Shown: positions 1 to 7,978, counted from the first letter of the stretch. The stretch is DNA of 17,826 nucleotides from Spirochaetaceae bacterium (GCA_031283025.1 JAITCP010000021.1:1-17826); one strand, 5' to 3'. Program-made: numbers and translations. Notes: generated by a model from the sequence alone, not told the origin.

Positions 1-1985
1 GTAATGGTGATCCACTCGCCGTTGATGAATGGGAAGAAGGCGGCGATTTCTTCGCCTGTTGCGGCATCCCAAAAACGGACAGCGCCGTCAGCGGAAGCGG
101 AGATTACGGTTTTACCGTCAGGGTTGAACGCGGCGGAATTTACCATCTGGGAATATACCGGAATTACCTTGATTGCGCGGCCTGTTGATACGTCCCAAAG
201 CCTTACCGTTCCGTCAATCGAACTAGAAACGACGGTCTTGCCGTCGGGACTAAACGATACGGATGTTACGGAACTTGTATGGCCTGTAAGGGTACGGATT
301 TCCCGGCTTGTCGCAACATCCCAAAGTTTTATGGTTCTTTCTGTCGAACCGGAAACGATTGTTTTACCGTCGGGACTAAACGCAACCGAATATACCATAC
401 TCCAATGACCTCTTAATTCGGTAATTTCCCTGCCCGTAACAGCGTCCCATAGTTTAATGGTATGATCTTTGTAATTTGGAGGCTCGCCTCGCGGTACCGG
501 AGGGCCAATTACAAGCGACGGATCTCTGTAGTTATATGTCGGTATTGGCCCGCATGGGCCTGAGGCAATGATTTTACCGTCCGGGCTTATTGCCGCGGAA
601 TTCACCGGATATTCATGACCGGAAAACGTAAGGATAACGCTGCCTGTCTCCGCGTCCCAAAGCTTTACTGTTGAATCAAAAGAGGCGGAAATAATGATTT
701 TACCATCAGAACTAAACACTACAGAGTCCACGGCTTTTGTGTGGCCCGAAAGCGTGCGGAGCTCCCTGCCTGTTACTCTATCCCATAACTTAATTTTATG
801 ATCATTTGAACCGGAAGCGATAATTTTATTGTCAGGACTGAACGCTACTGTACGCACTATGTTTGTGTGGCCTGATAATTTCCAAACTTGCCGCCCTGTT
901 ACCGCGTCAAAAACTATTACCGTATTATCAAGCAATGCCGCCGCTATTGTTTTACCGTCACTGCTAAAGGTAACTGAATGTAACCAACAAGTAGAACTTG
1001 AAATGTTTCGTATCTCACGGAAAGTTGTCGTGTCATAAAGCCTGATCGACTGTTGTGATAATCCAGCGGCAAATGTTTTTCCGTCGGGACTGAACGAGAC
1101 AGCATACACTTTGCTTGGAGCAATTGATATAGTACGGATTTCTTTGCCTGTCGCCGCTTCATACAGTTTAATTTCACCTGATTCTGTTTCGGAATAATGA
1201 AGCGCACCTTGCGTTCCGGAGCCTGTAATAATTGTTTTACCATCGGGACTGAACGCTGCGGAATATACCGGCATCTGGCCTGAATGGGTACGGAGTTCCT
1301 TTCCGGCGCTTATATCCCAGTATTTTACTGTTTTATCATAAGAGCCGGAAACAAGGGTTTTACCGTCAGGGCTGTACGCGATAGAACTAATGACCGCCGT
1401 ATGGCCGGAAAGTTCAAATTTTTCCTGTACTGTTGCAACATCATAAATTTTAATAGTGCGATTCAGCGCGCAAGCGATAGTTTTTCCGTCAGGGCTGAAC
1501 GCAACGGAACGTATTGATTCAGGACGAGGAAACTTAATTGTTTGTATCTCACGCCCGTCAACTGTATTCCAAAATTTTACTGAATAATCTGATGAGCCGG
1601 AGGCAATGGTTTTACCATCGGGGCTGAACGCCACAGATAATACAGAGCTTGAATGACCGGAAAGAGTGTGAATCACGCGTCCTGAGTTTATATCCCATAT
1701 TTTTACTTTTTCATCAGATGAACCCGAAGCAACCGTCTTACTATCGGGGCTGAACGCTGTTGCCCATACAGTACCTGAATGTCCCAAAAACTCGCGGATT
1801 TCGCGGCCGGTTGCCGCATCATAAAGTTTTAACTTGTTAGCCGCAATAATATATTTCCCGTCCGGGCTGAACGCCAATGCGTCTGTTGATGAAGGCCCCA
1901 ACTGCGGAAATACTTCCGCATCCTGCGCCGGAAGCTGTGCAAGTAAAGCGGCAAAAACTACAAAACCACAAACAATTTTCTTCAT
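1..1985 (-). CDS. Secreted WD40-repeat protein, C-terminus outside window
   Basis: The reading frame is open from an ATG at 1985 to the left edge, giving 661 visible codons, so the C-terminus is missing. The start MKKIVCGFVVFAALLAQLPAQ is a signal peptide, with probable cleavage after PAQ or near it. I count 14 WD40 blades, each with an FSPDGK turn and a closing (K/R)-(L/I/F)-(W/Y)-(D/N/E) strand, enough for two seven-bladed propellers. Several blades have Tyr for the closing Trp. The last visible residues, NGEWITI, match the point where the neighbouring paralogue (3529-6894) leaves its propeller (SGEWVVITPDGYY), so the same linker and a caspase-like domain may follow, but that is inference. 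The RBS AAAGGA lies about 10 nt before the ATG. It follows the transglutaminase-like gene on the same strand by 158 bp. Propeller domains usually bind proteins; the ligand is unknown. Confidence 0.9.
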   Translation of the reverse strand, partial: MKKIVCGFVVFAALLAQLPAQDAEVFPQLGPSSTDALAFSPDGKYIIAANKLKLYDAATGREIREFLGHSGTVWATAFSPDSKTVASGSSDEKVKIWDINSGRVIHTLSGHSSSVLSVAFSPDGKTIASGSSDYSVKFWNTVDGREIQTIKFPRPESIRSVAFSPDGKTIACALNRTIKIYDVATVQEKFELSGHTAVISSIAYSPDGKTLVSGSYDKTVKYWDISAGKELRTHSGQMPVYSAAFSPDGKTIITGSGTQGALHYSETESGEIKLYEAATGKEIRTISIAPSKVYAVSFSPDGKTFAAGLSQQSIRLYDTTTFREIRNISSSTCWLHSVTFSSDGKTIAAALLDNTVIVFDAVTGRQVWKLSGHTNIVRTVAFSPDNKIIASGSNDHKIKLWDRVTGRELRTLSGHTKAVDSVVFSSDGKIIISASFDSTVKLWDAETGSVILTFSGHEYPVNSAAISPDGKIIASGPCGPIPTYNYRDPSLVIGPPVPRGEPPNYKDHTIKLWDAVTGREITELRGHWSMVYSVAFSPDGKTIVSGSTERTIKLWDVATSREIRTLTGHTSSVTSVSFSPDGKTVVSSSIDGTVRLWDVSTGRAIKVIPVYSQMVNSAAFNPDGKTVISASADGAVRFWDAATGEEIAAFFPFINGEWITI

Positions 1986-2010
1986 TTGCCGTAATTCCTT
2001 TTCTTTACAG

Positions 2011-2054
2011 TTTTTTATAGGAAGTTGTTCAGAAACTGAAATTTCCGAACAACT
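2011..2054 (-). promoter_or_regulatory. Leader hairpin and A/T box of the partial WD40 gene
   Basis: On the minus strand the arms AGTTGTTCGGAAAT and GTTTCTGAACAACT (2054-2041 and 2036-2023) pair over 14 bp, with two G-U pairs, around a TTCA tetraloop. TTCCTATAAAAAA follows at 2023-2011, then the RBS and ATG at 1985. The same arrangement, with a different stem sequence, precedes the transglutaminase-like gene. TATAAA could be a -10 element, in which case the palindrome would act as DNA, for example an operator. Otherwise it is an RNA leader. It is not an intrinsic terminator, because no T run follows. Confidence 0.5.
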
Positions 2055-2143
2055 CTAATCGATTCCATGTTTTTTATGCGTTAAAACCAAAAATTATGAT
2101 CGCACTCACGGCAAGTTTGTAAGAAATCCCTACTCCCTGCATC

Positions 2144-2911
2144 TTACTCCCTCGCATCTCCCCAATCATAATGAGTCCTGCCCAATGAGAATAACTTTTT
2201 GTCAAATGTAAGCATTGTCGGCATATAATGGGGTTCATGTTCGATAACGTAATTCCCTGTCTTTGGGTCAACATAATAGCCGTTGGTATCATACCAGGTG
2301 GAATCGCAGTAGAGTATCCTGCCGTCATTAAGATGGATTTCGTTCCATGCGTGATTTCCGATGCGTGATGAAACCTTAACGACTTTCTTCACTCCCGCAA
2401 GCCCTGATACTTTTTGGATTACCAGATTGGCATAATCGTCGCAGACGCCTTTATACTTCACATTCGGGTGGAACTCCCACTTTGCTCCATTGGGAGCGAG
2501 GAACAACGCGGGATAATCGTAATCTGTATCAAGCACAATTTGATCGATAACCTCTTTAATCCTTCTTACATTCGCATCCTCAAAACACGCTTTATGCATA
2601 GCAGAAAATGCTGTAAAATATTGATCCCAGGTAACATAGTAGGCTTTGCTCCTGTCACCACCCGGTATCCTCATCATTCCTTCATCCTTGCTGCCGTGTC
2701 CTTTGCCTGAATTGCCGCGTTTTCCCCAAACAATGAGTCCCGTACCGGTTTCATAATGTGAGTATGTATACCCATCGGCCTCGACTTTTGCTTTTAGCAT
2801 TTTAAACTGCGGCGTATCTTCCACTGTTGGCGGAACATACCCGGTTTGAGCATAAGCTCCTGATACGGCAATCAGAAAAAACAATCCAACCACTTTCAAA
2901 CAATTTTTCAT
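2144..2911 (-). CDS. Secreted transglutaminase-like (papain-fold) protein
   Basis: This 255-residue protein begins with a signal peptide (residues 1-21, cleavage after AYA), so it should act outside the cytoplasm. The C-terminal half carries the three motifs of the transglutaminase-like superfamily in order: Cys157 in KGVCDDYANL, His187 in GNHAWNEI and Asp203 in YCDSTWYD, which together form a plausible catalytic triad. Family members in bacteria act as cysteine peptidases, amidases or cross-linking enzymes; the substrate cannot be told from the sequence. The N-terminal third (residues 22-120) is not recognised. The start is supported by AAGGAGA six to seven bases before the ATG. It lies between the microprotein gene upstream and the partial WD40 gene downstream, all on the same strand. 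Its leader shares a hairpin and the TTCCTATAAAAAA box with the WD40 gene's leader, so the two may be co-regulated. Confidence 0.85.
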   Translation of the reverse strand: MKNCLKVVGLFFLIAVSGAYAQTGYVPPTVEDTPQFKMLKAKVEADGYTYSHYETGTGLIVWGKRGNSGKGHGSKDEGMMRIPGGDRSKAYYVTWDQYFTAFSAMHKACFEDANVRRIKEVIDQIVLDTDYDYPALFLAPNGAKWEFHPNVKYKGVCDDYANLVIQKVSGLAGVKKVVKVSSRIGNHAWNEIHLNDGRILYCDSTWYDTNGYYVDPKTGNYVIEHEPHYMPTMLTFDKKLFSLGRTHYDWGDARE

Positions 2912-2929
2912 TTCTTTTCTCCTTATATG

Positions 2930-2986
2930 TTTTTTATAGGAAATGAAGTTAGGGAACCTCTGAAACTGAAGTTTTTAGAGATTCCC
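2930..2986 (-). promoter_or_regulatory. Leader hairpin and A/T box of the transglutaminase-like gene
   Basis: On the minus strand GGGAATCTCT (2986-2977) pairs fully with AGAGGTTCCC (2961-2952), including one U-G pair. Inside, AAAC-TTCA-GTTT continues the stem with one mismatch and a bulge. TTCCTATAAAAAA follows at 2942-2930, then AAGGAGA and the ATG at 2911. The inner AAA(C/T)-TTCA-GTTT part and the A/T box match the leader of the WD40 gene at 2011-2054, while the outer stems differ in sequence but both still pair. Confidence 0.5.
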
Positions 2987-3012
2987 GTTATAAATTCCAT
3001 TCCCCTGTCTTA

Positions 3013-3174
3013 CTATGTCAAAATCACTGAAACCCCAGGTGTACGGTACCGGCTTTTGCCGGCGCTCAACCTGGGGCCGGTAGCGCAGGCGGTGTACAAT
3101 ATCACTATACATAGCGCAGCTGCAAGCAACAGCGCTGTGAACAGCGGGGCTATATACAGCAGGAACTTTTTCAT
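3013..3174 (-). CDS. Small lipoprotein-like or membrane-anchored microprotein, 53 aa
   Basis: The 53-residue frame starts MKKFLLYIAPLF and has a long hydrophobic segment (about residues 4-27) that ends in YTAC-ATG at Cys30. This resembles the relaxed lipobox of spirochaete lipoproteins, so Cys30 may be lipidated. The remaining 23 residues are basic and polar (PRLSAGKSRYRTPG) with no recognised domain. A near-perfect Shine-Dalgarno, AAGGAGAG, sits six bases before the ATG, which is the main support for a real gene. It could also be a single-pass membrane peptide or the surviving N-terminus of a longer lipoprotein gene. It lies between the caspase gene and the transglutaminase-like gene on the same strand. 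No function can be assigned. Confidence 0.5.
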   Translation of the reverse strand: MKKFLLYIAPLFTALLLAAALCIVILYTACATGPRLSAGKSRYRTPGVSVILT

Positions 3175-3297
3175 AAAAATCTCTCCTTAAAAGCATATCA
3201 TTCGGTGAATTTTCTTTCCACCTATACTATAAAGGTGAAAAACTACCCTGTTTTTTCAAGTGTAATAAAAAAAAATCAATTTTTCTCGCAAATTTTA

Positions 3298-3514
3298 TCA
3301 CCAAGAACGCTAAAGCATTGAAAACAGCAGCAGCAAGAGGGGAACCTTCGCCCTACAGGCTCGGTTGAGTATACCCTGCGGTCTAAAGCAGGGAATGGGG
3401 AGTGGGAATAAGGGCGCTCCCTGAGCCTGTCGAAGGGAGTGAGGAGAGTTGGGGATTAAATTTCTTGCCCCTCTTCTTAACTTAGTGATCTCCTGATCTT
3501 TGTGATCTTGGTGA
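3298..3514. repeat. Nested palindromic, MITE-like intergenic element
   Basis: The gap between the WD40-caspase stop (3529) and the microprotein start (3174) contains a 217-bp segment with imperfect inverted ends: TCACCAAGAACGCTAAAG (3298-3315) against CTTTGTGATCTTGGTGA (3498-3514). Inside is a second inverted pair, CCTTCG..ACAGGCTCGG (about 3345-3364) against GAGCCTGTCGAAGGG (3423-3437), and a hairpin CCCTGC/GCAGGG (3374-3393). No coding frame is supported. Nested inverted repeats without genes suggest a non-autonomous mobile palindrome. A clear target duplication was not found. Confidence 0.4.
3417..3439. repeat. CTTCGACAGGCTC dispersed motif with hairpin, copy 1
   Basis: CTCCCT (3417-3422) pairs with AGGGAG (3434-3439) around GAGCCTGTCGA. 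Read on the minus strand it contains CCCTTCGACAGGCTC. The same 15 bases recur in plus orientation at 6969-6983, and a diverged form lies at about 3345-3364. The motif resembles a short intergenic repeat that I recall from several bacterial genomes; this has not been checked. Confidence 0.4.
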
Positions 3515-3528
3515 GAAGAAAATGGAGA

Positions 3529-6500
3529 CTACTTTACCACCGTAATCGGGAAATCGTAAAACCCCAGCGAATACGCGCTGGGATGCTGACGGTTCCCCGT
3601 CCGTTCCGGCACGTCAATCGATACAAAGCCGCTCATGCTTTTTACGCTGACATTGTTTGCCGCCCTTGCCCCTGCCGCCCCTTTCAGCGCGTCCATGACG
3701 CTGTACGTGAACACTCCGTGCCCCAGGTTTGACAGTTCCAGCGATGACTCATTCCCACGGCACGCTGCAAATACAAACGCATTTGTGTCCATAAACAGGC
3801 GCACCATCCGGTCATTGTCAACACCGCCGGACTTGCACGCGTCGATGAACACCAGCCGGTTCCCCGGCGCGTCCAGTACCTGTACTATCTCATCACCGGA
3901 GATTGCGCGGTTAGGGTCAACGTTACTCCCGCCGGAAACAATCGCATCGCGGGGCAAAAAGTAAAATTTCCCCTCCGCCGCGCTTACTCCATGCCCCGCC
4001 AAAAACAACAGAGCAACATCCTTTGGCCCTGCCCCTTCCAGAAACGTAAGATTTCTGCGGATACTTGCCGTCGTGGGTTGTACCTGCGCGTCGTCTGCGA
4101 TTAACAGGCTGTGTACTTTGCCGTAACGTACCCCCTCCTGCGCTTTCAGGGAATCAATCACTCCCCGCGCGTCGGCCACGCAGTACTCAAGGTTTCGCAG
4201 ATTGCCAAGCTGCGCCCCCGCATTGTCGTACTTGTTTACACCTATGGCGAGTATATACAAATCGGGAAGCGCGGGCTTGTTACCGGCAGGGGTATTCCAT
4301 GTAACGTCAACATAACGGCGGTTTTCCGAGAAGCCGTTGAAGGCAACTACTTCAATACGGTTATCGCCGGGGTCAAGATTTACCGGCAGGGTAAAGTTAA
4401 GCGTTTTCTGATTGCCTGTAACGGTGATACTTGCCTTACCCGGCTGTAACCCAACAGCGCCCGAAGTTGCGGAGAGTTCTTCCCTGCCCAGCCGCCTGCC
4501 GTTAACCATGACAATAACGTTTTGAACGGGAAGGTTTTTATCGGTAACGGAGACGGCGATAGTTGCGGCGGAAGATGACGCAGTACGAGTCTGTGTTTGC
4601 ACTGTTACCTCAGGCGGCATAAAAGCGGCGGCCTGCTGTATAGTAACGGTTTTCTTGGACACAGGGTCAGGCTCACCGGCAAGGCGGGCGCGTACAACGT
4701 CGGGGTTGTAAAAGACGGAACGGAAACTGTCGATACCGGTAACGGTGTTGCCGATACGGACGTTGAGGTAGCGGTCGCCGCGCGGGGAGGCTGCATAGTA
4801 GCCGTCGGGGGTAATCACGACCCACTCGCCGCTGATGGAACTGGTGGCTTCCATTGCAAGGCCGGTTAAGTCGCGGGAAGCGGAGGTGAGTTGGCTGTCG
4901 CTGCCGGAGAAGGAGATGAAGGAGGCGATTTCCTTGCCGGTGGCAACGTCCCACAGGCGGACGGTGCTGTCGGCGGATGCGGAAATTATCTGTTTACCGT
5001 CAGGGCTGAACATTACGGAATGAACCGAACCTGAGTACCCCGAAAATGTGCGAATCTCCTTACCTGTAGCGGCATCCCAAAGTTTTGCTGTATTATCCCA
5101 TGAACCCGAAACAACAGTTTTGCCATCAGGGCTGAATGCTGCAGAGTGCACCCAATTTGAATGTCCCGAAAGAGTACGGATCTCCCGGCCTGTTGCAGCG
5201 TTCCAGAGTTTTATCGTGGTATCTAATGATCCTGAAACAATAGTTTTACCATCAGGGCTGAACGCTACGGATTCAACTGTATTTAAATGCCCCGTAAAGG
5301 TATTTATCCCCCGGCCTGTCGCTACATCCCAGAGTCTTGCTGTTTTATCTGCGGATCCTGAAACAATATATTTGCCGTCCAGACTGAACGCAGCAGAAAA
5401 AACAAGGCTTGTATGCCCCGAAAGGGCACGGATTTCCTGCCCCGTCGCCGCATCCCAAAGTTTTACCGTATTATCACTTGATCCTGAAACAATGATTTTA
5501 CAGTCAGGGCTGAACGCAATGGGAAAAACCGCATTTGAATTCCCCGAAATAGTACGAATCTCCCGGCCTGCGGCAATATCCCAGATTTTTACCGTAAATG
5601 TATCATCCAATGATCCTGAAACAAGAGTTTTACCGTCAGGGCTGAATACTACAGAATGTACCCATTTTGAATGTCCCGAAAAAGTACGAATCTCAAAGCC
5701 ATTCGTTATGTCCCAGAGTTTAACCTTGCCATCTATTAATCCTGAAGCAACGGTTTTACCATCGAAGCTGAACGCAAGAGAAGTAACCATCGCCGAATAC
5801 CCCGAAAGAGTACGAATCTCCCGGCCCGTCGCGGCATCACAAAGTTTTACTATCTTATCCATATCATCGTATGAACAGGAAACAAAGATTTTGCCATCGG
5901 GGCTGAATTGTACGGAATATCCGGAAAGAGTACGGATCTCCCGACCGGCAGCAACATCCCAGAGTTTTACCGTCTTATCTCCTGATCCTGAAACAATAAT
6001 TTTACCATCAGGACTGAACGCTACAGAATTAACCAGTTCTGAATGTCCTGAAAAGGTACGAATCTCCCGGCCCGTCGCGGCATCCCAGAGTTTTACCGTC
6101 CTATCCTGCGATCCTGAAACAATAATTTTACCATCAGGGCTGAACGCTACAGAATTAATCAGTCCTGAATGTCCTGAAAAGGTACGAATCTCCCGGCCCG
6201 TCGCGGCATCCCGGAGTTTTACCGTGTTATCCTGCGATCCTGAAACAAGTGTTTTACCATCGGGACTGAACGCCGCGGAAGTCCCCAAAATGGTATGTAT
6301 CTCCCGGCCCGTCGCGGCATTCCAGAGTTTTATCGTATTTTGCCCTGATCCTAAAACATTACTCGATCCCGAAACGACGATTTTGCCATTGGGACTGAAC
6401 GCTGTAAGATACACAGGGTTTGTATGTCCGGAAAGAGTATATATTTCCCGCCCGGAAGCGGCATCCCAAAGCTTTACCGTACCATCATACGATCCGGAAA

Positions 6501-6894
6501 CAACGGTTTTACCATCGGGACTAAATGCTACGCAGCTTATCCAACTTGAATGTTTCGAAAAAGTACGAATTTCCCGGCCTGTATTGACATTCCAAAGTTT
6601 TACCGTATTATCAAGCGATCCTGAAACAACAGTTTTGCCATCGGGACTAAATGCTACGCAGCTTACCCACCATGAATGTCCCAAAAAGGTATGTATCTCT
6701 TGACCTGTATCGGCGCTCCAAAGTTTTACCGTATTATCCCATGATCCCGAAACAATGGTTTTGCCGTCGGGACTGAACACTGCGGAAACTACTGTTTGTG
6801 AATGTCCCAACTGCGGAAACACCGCTACATCCTGAGCTGCAATTTCCGCAAGCAAAGCCGCCAAAACCACAAGAACGCAAACAAACTTTTTCAT
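3529..6894 (-). CDS. Secreted WD40-repeat protein with C-terminal caspase-like peptidase
   Basis: This 1121-residue protein has a signal peptide (MKKFVCVLVVLAALLAEIAA), then 15 WD40 blades (about residues 25-655), a linker starting SGEWVVITPDGYYAASPRGD, an Ig-like segment (about 760-870) with the VMVNGRRL strand, and a caspase-like (peptidase C14/orthocaspase) domain from about 876 to the end. The catalytic His is H968 in FLAGHGV and the Cys is C1020 in FIDACKSGG, so the peptidase looks intact. Two blades have lost the closing Trp (KLRDAATG, KLCDAATG) and two are shortened. I chose the ATG at 6894, with GGGG seven bases upstream; a GTG directly before it at 6897 is the alternative. Bacterial caspase-like enzymes usually cleave after Arg or Lys, and here the propellers would recruit the target or gate the enzyme. 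The export signal is unusual compared with cytosolic defence-type caspases. The N-terminus and blades are closely related to the protein at 1-1985. Confidence 0.93.
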   Translation of the reverse strand: MKKFVCVLVVLAALLAEIAAQDVAVFPQLGHSQTVVSAVFSPDGKTIVSGSWDNTVKLWSADTGQEIHTFLGHSWWVSCVAFSPDGKTVVSGSLDNTVKLWNVNTGREIRTFSKHSSWISCVAFSPDGKTVVSGSYDGTVKLWDAASGREIYTLSGHTNPVYLTAFSPNGKIVVSGSSNVLGSGQNTIKLWNAATGREIHTILGTSAAFSPDGKTLVSGSQDNTVKLRDAATGREIRTFSGHSGLINSVAFSPDGKIIVSGSQDRTVKLWDAATGREIRTFSGHSELVNSVAFSPDGKIIVSGSGDKTVKLWDVAAGREIRTLSGYSVQFSPDGKIFVSCSYDDMDKIVKLCDAATGREIRTLSGYSAMVTSLAFSFDGKTVASGLIDGKVKLWDITNGFEIRTFSGHSKWVHSVVFSPDGKTLVSGSLDDTFTVKIWDIAAGREIRTISGNSNAVFPIAFSPDCKIIVSGSSDNTVKLWDAATGQEIRALSGHTSLVFSAAFSLDGKYIVSGSADKTARLWDVATGRGINTFTGHLNTVESVAFSPDGKTIVSGSLDTTIKLWNAATGREIRTLSGHSNWVHSAAFSPDGKTVVSGSWDNTAKLWDAATGKEIRTFSGYSGSVHSVMFSPDGKQIISASADSTVRLWDVATGKEIASFISFSGSDSQLTSASRDLTGLAMEATSSISGEWVVITPDGYYAASPRGDRYLNVRIGNTVTGIDSFRSVFYNPDVVRARLAGEPDPVSKKTVTIQQAAAFMPPEVTVQTQTRTASSSAATIAVSVTDKNLPVQNVIVMVNGRRLGREELSATSGAVGLQPGKASITVTGNQKTLNFTLPVNLDPGDNRIEVVAFNGFSENRRYVDVTWNTPAGNKPALPDLYILAIGVNKYDNAGAQLGNLRNLEYCVADARGVIDSLKAQEGVRYGKVHSLLIADDAQVQPTTASIRRNLTFLEGAGPKDVALLFLAGHGVSAAEGKFYFLPRDAIVSGGSNVDPNRAISGDEIVQVLDAPGNRLVFIDACKSGGVDNDRMVRLFMDTNAFVFAACRGNESSLELSNLGHGVFTYSVMDALKGAAGARAANNVSVKSMSGFVSIDVPERTGNRQHPSAYSLGFYDFPITVVK

Positions 6895-6967
6895 CACAAA
6901 ACCCCTTTTTCACAGACAATTTTATACGCCTAAGCGCAGTTTGGGAAGTATTCTCTCTTCCTTCCCT

Positions 6968-6990
6968 TCCCTTCGACAGGCTCCTAGGAA
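6968..6990 (+). repeat. CTTCGACAGGCTC dispersed motif, copy 2
   Basis: CCCTTCGACAGGCTC at 6969-6983 repeats, in inverted orientation, the motif at 3420-3437. It directly abuts the TAG stop codon (6984-6986) of the upstream unknown gene and lies in the 89-bp gap before the WD40-caspase gene. Confidence 0.35.
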
Positions 6991-7970
6991 CGCGGCATCA
7001 TACGGTAGGTAAGGTAAATTTCTTCCAGGGTTTTGCCGGGGCCGGGAGTGTTAAAATGCTTGCGGGACACCGCCGCTTCTTTTCTGTCCATATAAAAATC
7101 ATGAATAAGCCGGGGATCGGAATTATCTATAATCGCATATAAAGGAGGGGAGCCCAAATAAGACCTGATCTGGCTAAAGTCTGCCGCGCTAATGCCGGAC
7201 TGTTTAAGTTTTGAACGGACAAAAAGCAATTCCTCATAGGAAAGGCCAAAAAGAAATTCATCCAGAGCCCAGCGGGTTTCCTGATTGATGTCGATTTGAT
7301 CCCGCAAAAAATCATGCCAGTCTTCTTCCATGTCTATAGAAAGGCGGATAAGTTCGCTGGTTCCTTCCATGGTACCAAAACTTGGAGGCGAATCATTTCT
7401 TGCTTTCCACAGGGCTTCCAGGGCACGAAAATGTTTAATCATATCCGGTTCCGTTCCTGAATCCCAAAGCAATATAAGTTCGTTCGCCAGGCGCGTTTTG
7501 ATCTCGGTGGAACAGGAAGGATCGCCAAGGCAGGAAAAACAAACATCCTCCGCCATGATGGTGAACATCGTGGAAAAAAGGATGGAACGGGATGCTTCGT
7601 AAAGGGCTGATCCGTCCGGAAGTACTTTGCACAACAAAGAAAAACCGTGGAACTTGGTTACCAAAAATCCCCGCACTGCCTGAATACGGGCGGGTATACG
7701 AAGTAAATGTGAAGAGGGGACAAGTTTAACCAGCACCTCGATAAGCTGCTGTTCATCCCGGACGCATCCCTTAAGCGCATGACTTTCCCGTATGGAGGGA
7801 AAGAGGGCAATGGTTTTCCCAAAAGCCCTAAGGCAATCAAAGCGCTGTTTGACAACCGCCGCTTCTGCGGAGGCTTCCGGTTCCAGAAGCCGCAGCGCTT
7901 CTTTTACCAAAGATTGTTCATGGGCGCTTAAGAAAAATATGCCCGTACTTGATGCATCATCATGCAGCAT
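6984..7970 (-). CDS. Unrecognised soluble protein linked to the REC-GGDEF gene
   Basis: I do not recognise this protein of 328 residues (start MLHDDASSTG). It has no signal peptide and no membrane segment, and appears mostly helical and acidic. Visible landmarks are a Cys cluster in the middle (EDVCFSCLGDPSCS), a Trp-containing helix (EALWKARND) and a conserved-looking tail ending TLEEIYLTYRMMPRS. The ATG at 7970 is eight bases after the stop of the diguanylate cyclase gene and has no clear Shine-Dalgarno, which fits translational coupling. An in-frame TTG at 7994 would add eight residues and overlap that stop by 16 bases. The tight linkage suggests it works with the kinase/cyclase pathway, for example as a c-di-GMP or phosphorelay effector or regulator, but no c-di-GMP-binding motif was seen. 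Confidence 0.8.
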   Translation of the reverse strand: MLHDDASSTGIFFLSAHEQSLVKEALRLLEPEASAEAAVVKQRFDCLRAFGKTIALFPSIRESHALKGCVRDEQQLIEVLVKLVPSSHLLRIPARIQAVRGFLVTKFHGFSLLCKVLPDGSALYEASRSILFSTMFTIMAEDVCFSCLGDPSCSTEIKTRLANELILLWDSGTEPDMIKHFRALEALWKARNDSPPSFGTMEGTSELIRLSIDMEEDWHDFLRDQIDINQETRWALDEFLFGLSYEELLFVRSKLKQSGISAADFSQIRSYLGSPPLYAIIDNSDPRLIHDFYMDRKEAAVSRKHFNTPGPGKTLEEIYLTYRMMPRS

Positions 7971-7978
7971 ATAACTGT

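Noticed and set aside
1..1985. Possible tandem DNA repeat or CRISPR-like array from the ~126-bp periodicity
   Set aside because: The period is a multiple of three and encodes WD40 blades, the spacing varies with blade length, and there are no short identical repeats with unique spacers.
2975..3196. 73-codon minus-strand frame overlapping the microprotein
   Set aside because: No Shine-Dalgarno before its ATG, and the product lacks a plausible signal or domain, while the overlapping 53-codon frame has a strong RBS and a hydrophobic N-terminus.
5048..6703. Long plus-strand frame of 551 codons opposite the WD40-caspase gene
   Set aside because: It is the antisense of the WD40 repeats. The periodic LPSGLNA pattern is the reverse complement of the FSPDGK repeat, and it has no start signals. 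The minus-strand frame has a signal peptide, conserved domains and a catalytic dyad.
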